Shown here in pieces: positions 59,813-64,000 of a stretch of 64,000 nucleotides of DNA. Origin of the DNA: Verrucomicrobiaceae bacterium (GTDB lineage Bacteria > Verrucomicrobiota > Verrucomicrobiia > Verrucomicrobiales > Verrucomicrobiaceae); assembly GCA_015075365.1 (NCBI GenBank), contig JABTUN010000001.1, forward strand, positions 2,294,001 to 2,358,000. The letters run 5' to 3'. Numbering within the stretch: position 1 is the first letter of the stretch; the number at the start of each line of letters is the position of its first letter. The notes beneath the pieces were generated by a model. The model did not search any database and had not been told where the DNA came from. It saw nothing but the letters and a program-made list of their open reading frames with translations. The position numbers and the translations under genes were made by a program.

Positions 59813-60211
59813 ATGAAAATCTCCAAAGAAGCCCGCCGCACCTCCCGCCAGCTCTTCCGCGCCTGCATGGCCGATGGAAAGCTCGACGAGGCCCGTGTGC
59901 GCACCGTGGTGAGCAGCGTCTCGCAGAGCAAGCCCCGCGGTTACATTGCCATCCTCGACGCCTTCGCCCGTCTCGTGGCCAATGAAGTCGATCGTCAGCG
60001 CGCCATCGTGGAAAGCGCCACCGCGCTGACCCCGGCCATCCAGTCCGACCTGCAGGCCAGCCTTTCGAAGAAATACGGCCGCACCCTCAGCCTCGAATTC
60101 CAAACCCGCCCCGAGCTCCTCGGCGGCATCCGCATCAAAGTCGGCTCCGACGTGTGGGACGGCAGCGTGAAAGCCCGTCTCGAAGCCCTTTCCGCCTCCC
60201 TCGCCGCCTGA
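59813..60211 (+). CDS. atpH: ATP synthase F1 subunit delta, unusually short
   Basis: The 132-residue protein is shorter than the usual 175-180. The C-terminal part is typical (ESATALTPAIQSDLQASLSKKYG, then PELLGGIRIKVGSDVWDGSV), but the N-terminal helical domain that contacts the alpha subunits is reduced to about 65 residues (MKISKEARRTSRQLFRACMA). No in-frame upstream extension is available before the word-repeat gap. It joins F1 to the b stalk. Confidence 0.9.
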   Translation: MKISKEARRTSRQLFRACMADGKLDEARVRTVVSSVSQSKPRGYIAILDAFARLVANEVDRQRAIVESATALTPAIQSDLQASLSKKYGRTLSLEFQTRPELLGGIRIKVGSDVWDGSVKARLEALSASLAA

Positions 60212-60225
60212 TTTGGCACCTCCCG

Positions 60226-60250
60226 TTTTCAATCTTCCATTTCTAATCCC
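60226..60250. repeat. Word-repeat gap before atpA (CAATCTTCCATTTCTAATC)
   Basis: The 45-base gap between atpH and atpA contains pyrimidine-rich, AT-rich words (TTTTCAATC, TTCCATTTCTAATCCC) that contrast with the GC-rich genes. No Shine-Dalgarno sequence is present. Confidence 0.6.
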
Positions 60251-60256
60251 AAAACC

Positions 60257-61786
60257 ATGAGCAACATCCTCCAGGAAATCGAATCCCAGATCGCCGGCCT
60301 CAAAACCGCCGTCACGAAGTCCAATGTGGGCATCGTCCGTGAAATCGGCGACGGCGCCGCCAAGATCGAAGGCCTCAGCGATGTCATGCTCAATGAGATG
60401 ATCGAGTTCCCCGGCGGCGTGTTCGGCCTCGCGCTCAACCTCGAAGAAACCGAAGTCGGCTGCGTGTTGCTCGGTTCCGGCGAAAACATCAAGGCGGGCG
60501 ACGAAGTGCGCACCACCGGCCGCCTCCTCTCCGTGCCTGTCGGCAAGAGCCTCCTCGGCCGCGTCGTCAACGCCCTCGGCCAGCCCATCGACGGCAAAGG
60601 CGACATCAAAGGCGAGGCGCAGTATCCCGTCGAAAAGCTCGCCCCTGGCATCATCGCCCGTAAGTCCGTGTCCGTCCCGGTGCAGACCGGCATCATGGCC
60701 ATCGACGCCATGATCCCGATCGGCCGCGGTCAGCGCGAGCTGATCATCGGCGACCGCTCCACCGGCAAGACCACCATCGCCGTGGACACCATCATTTCCC
60801 AGGCGCAGCAGAACAAGGCCGCCGAGCAGGGCAAGCTGCAGGGCCACAAGCCCCTCTACTGCATCTACGTCGCCATCGGCCAGAAGCAGTCCAACATTGC
60901 CCGCGTCGTGAAGACCCTCGAAGACGCCGGCGCGATGGAATACACCACCATCGTCTCCGCCTCCGCCTCCGACTCCGCGGTGAACCAGTATCTCGCTCCG
61001 TATGCCGGCTGCGCCATCGGCGAATACCTCATGGATCAGGGCCAGGACGTGCTGATCGTGTTCGATGACCTTTCCAAGCAGGCCGTCGCCTACCGTCAGG
61101 TCTCCCTCATCTTGAAGCGTCCTTCCGGTCGTGAAGCCTATCCGGGCGATGTGTTCTACCTCCACTCCCGTCTGCTTGAGCGCTCCTGCCGCGTCAGCGA
61201 TCAATACGGCGGCGGCTCCATGACCGCGCTGCCGATCATCGAAACGCAGGCTGGCGACGTGTCCGCCTACATTCCGACGAACGTGATCTCCATCACCGAC
61301 GGCCAGATCTTCCTCGAAACCGACTTGTTCTACCAAGGCATTCGCCCCGCCATCTCTGTCGGTCTCTCCGTCTCCCGCGTGGGTTCCGCCGCGCAGACAA
61401 AGGCCATCAAGAAGGTCTCCGGCACCACGAAGCTCGACCTCGCCCAGTTCCGCGAGCTCGCCGCCTTCGCCCAGTTCGGTTCCGATCTCGACGCCGGCAC
61501 AAAGGCCAAGCTCGACCGCGGTGCCCGCATCGTGGAGCTCTTCAAGCAGCAGCAGTATCAGCCGAAGAGCCTCCCCGTCATGGTCAGCACGCTTTACGCG
61601 ATGCAGAAGGGCTACTTCGACAGCGTCGCCGTTGATCGCGTCAAGGAATTCCAGGCCAAGCTCGAGGAATACCTCACCACGCGCAAAGCCGAGCTCATGC
61701 AGCAGCTCGCCAACGAGAAGACCCTCGACAACGTCGAAGCCGGCCTCAAGGCCGCCCTCGACGACTTCAAGGCCTCCTGGAAGTAA
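60257..61786 (+). CDS. atpA: ATP synthase F1 subunit alpha
   Basis: The 509-residue protein has all expected motifs: the Walker A region [11 protein letters not shown] (about 168-178), [38 protein letters not shown] and the alpha signature [17 protein letters not shown]. It is the non-catalytic nucleotide-binding subunit of the F1 hexamer. Length is standard. Confidence 0.98.
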   Translation: MSNILQEIESQIAGLKTAVTKSNVGIVREIGDGAAKIEGLSDVMLNEMIEFPGGVFGLALNLEETEVGCVLLGSGENIKAGDEVRTTGRLLSVPVGKSLLGRVVNALGQPIDGKGDIKGEAQYPVEKLAPGIIARKSVSVPVQTGIMAIDAMIPIGRGQRELIIGDRSTGKTTIAVDTIISQAQQNKAAEQGKLQGHKPLYCIYVAIGQKQSNIARVVKTLEDAGAMEYTTIVSASASDSAVNQYLAPYAGCAIGEYLMDQGQDVLIVFDDLSKQAVAYRQVSLILKRPSGREAYPGDVFYLHSRLLERSCRVSDQYGGGSMTALPIIETQAGDVSAYIPTNVISITDGQIFLETDLFYQGIRPAISVGLSVSRVGSAAQTKAIKKVSGTTKLDLAQFRELAAFAQFGSDLDAGTKAKLDRGARIVELFKQQQYQPKSLPVMVSTLYAMQKGYFDSVAVDRVKEFQAKLEEYLTTRKAELMQQLANEKTLDNVEAGLKAALDDFKASWK

Positions 61787-61793
61787 TTTTTGG

Positions 61794-61824
61794 CTCTCCG
61801 CCCTTAGCCCTCCGCTCTCCGCTC
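61794..61824. repeat. Word-repeat gap before atpG (CTCTCCG)
   Basis: CTCTCCG occurs at 61794-61800 and 61815-61821, with CCCTCCG at 61808-61814. The repeats run to two bases before the atpG start, where a ribosome-binding site would be expected, and none is visible. Confidence 0.85.
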
Positions 61825-61825
61825 C

Positions 61826-62704
61826 ATGCCATCCACACGCGACATCCGCCGCCGAATCAAATCGGTCAAGAACACGGCCCAGATCACCAAGGCCATGCAG
61901 CTCGTCGCGGCCGCGAAGATGAAAAAGGCGCAGGACCAGGCCGCCAACGGCCGTCACTACGCCGAGTTGCTGAACAAGGTGCTCGTGAACCTCAAAGAAA
62001 ACGCCGAGGAAGGCCTTCACCCCTTCTTCAGCGAGGGCAAGGGCGACAAAACGCTCGTTCTGCTCATCGCCAGCGACAAGGGCCTCTGCGGCGCCCTGAA
62101 CACGAATCTCTTCAAGAAGCTCCTCACCACGGATTTTGGCACGGGAGAAGTCGATTACGTCACCATCGGCAAAAAGTCCGTCCAGGTCATCAACCGCCTG
62201 CGCCGTCACCTGCTCGCCGATTTCCCCATCAAGGACCCCGCCAAGTTCGCCGAGGTGCGCAGCGTCGGCCGCTTCCTGCAGGAGAAGTTCCTCACGGGCG
62301 AATACAAGAAGGTGTTCGTCCTCTTCAACAACTTCATCAACACCGTCACCACCGTGCCGACGTGCGAGCAGATCCTGCCCGTCAATCCGGTGACCCTCGG
62401 CGGCAAGCGTGACTTTGCCCCGGAGATCGAGACTGCCACCGCCACGCAGGAGTACACCTTCGAGCCGAGCGCCGCGGTCGTGTTTGAGACCGTGCTCCCG
62501 CAGTATGTGAACGACACCGTCTATCAGATGGTGCTCGAATCCCGCGCCTCCGAGCACTCCAGCCGCATGGTGGCCATGAAGAACGCCACCGACAACGCCA
62601 AGCAGATGATCAAGGACCTCAGCCTCGAGTACAACAAGCTCCGCCAGGCCAGCATCACCAACGAACTCCTCGAAATCACGACCGCAAAGATGGCCCTCGA
62701 GTAA
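61826..62704 (+). CDS. atpG: ATP synthase F1 subunit gamma
   Basis: The 292-residue protein has the terminal coiled-coil helices (IRRRIKSVKNTAQITKAMQLVAAAKM at the start, SLEYNKLRQASITNELLEITTAKMAL at the end) that form the central stalk. The Rossmann-like core (LLIASDKGLCGALNTNLFK, then VINRLRRHLLADF) lies between. Rotation of gamma drives ATP formation in beta. Confidence 0.97.
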   Translation: MPSTRDIRRRIKSVKNTAQITKAMQLVAAAKMKKAQDQAANGRHYAELLNKVLVNLKENAEEGLHPFFSEGKGDKTLVLLIASDKGLCGALNTNLFKKLLTTDFGTGEVDYVTIGKKSVQVINRLRRHLLADFPIKDPAKFAEVRSVGRFLQEKFLTGEYKKVFVLFNNFINTVTTVPTCEQILPVNPVTLGGKRDFAPEIETATATQEYTFEPSAAVVFETVLPQYVNDTVYQMVLESRASEHSSRMVAMKNATDNAKQMIKDLSLEYNKLRQASITNELLEITTAKMALE

Positions 62705-62710
62705 GATCTC

Positions 62711-64000
<1,290 letters not shown>

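Noticed and set aside
58814..62557. A 1247-codon open frame on the minus strand opposite atpE to atpG
   Set aside because: It is the antisense shadow of the well-supported atp genes. High GC at third positions removes stop codons from the opposite strand, and the sequence is composed of Gly/Asp/Glu/His-rich low-complexity strings.

Overview
The window reads as a chromosomal segment of a high-GC member of the Verrucomicrobiota, probably close to the Prosthecobacter/Verrucomicrobium group. The evidence is a DUF1549/DUF1553 cytochrome (Planctomycetes-Verrucomicrobia-Chlamydiae type), a Cys-type sulfatase, a TIGR03790 protein, a hydrolase with the C-terminal aspartate-rich tail common in verrucomicrobial exoproteins, FecR/ECF sigma pairs, and almost no Shine-Dalgarno sequences. 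No rRNA, tRNA, CRISPR array or complete insertion sequence was seen. The species is inferred from gene content only.

Layout. 1-7.5 kb: an ECF sigma/FecR pair at the left edge, an esterase, a sulfatase, then a plus-strand sugar or nucleoside uptake operon (binding lipoprotein, small zinc ribbon, permease, two tandem nucleoside hydrolases; no ABC ATPase). 7.5-13.7 kb: a minus operon of cupredoxin, HAMP-type class III nucleotide cyclase and porin; a divergent GAF/subtilase pair; a second sigma factor with a small partner. 13.7-14.6 kb: non-coding, repeat-rich. 14.6-25.4 kb: ABC-F ATPase, small membrane protein, a large unknown protein (807 aa), the 1037-aa DUF1549/DUF1553 protein, a 44-bp direct repeat around a small foreign-looking gene, a cupin, hemL and an SH3-like exported protein. 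25.4-37.6 kb: a carbohydrate locus (oligogalacturonate-lyase-like propeller, two helical-barrel proteins, esterase), an acetyltransferase/AraC pair, opgG, a yjdF-like gene, a 120-bp MITE candidate, a Tat-exported sialidase coupled to a CTP-riboflavin-kinase-like protein, and pabB. 37.7-44.7 kb: a five-gene plus-strand cluster containing a receiver-pseudokinase-SUMF protein and an FHA coiled-coil protein. 45-53.5 kb: a urea-transporter-like/TPR membrane protein, a PhnP-like hydrolase, a TIGR03790 protein, a second ribose-type permease, a ceramidase, and a sulfite-dehydrogenase-like pair. 53.5-57.8 kb: an ammonium transporter operon with a roadblock-like protein, a coiled-coil membrane protein and a potassium channel. 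57.8-64 kb: the F-type ATP synthase operon atpBEFHAGD, cut off in atpD.

The most unusual features are structural. Many intergenic gaps, and several in-frame linkers or signal peptides, are made of short degenerate words repeated in direct and inverted orientation. Different loci use different words, and some words recur tens of kilobases apart. Four consecutive gaps of the atp operon each carry a different word. The second main candidate system is the 37.7-44.7 kb cluster, whose central protein has three recognisable signalling domains that each lack key catalytic residues.

Functionally the window combines scavenging (nucleosides, uronates, sialic-acid-like sugars, sulfated substrates, ceramide-like lipids, ammonium, perhaps urea), envelope maintenance (osmoregulated glucans, porin) and energy conservation (sulfite oxidation, ATP synthase). 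A cyclase gene and a perfect CRP-consensus palindrome ahead of atpB suggest, but do not prove, cyclic-nucleotide control of energy genes.
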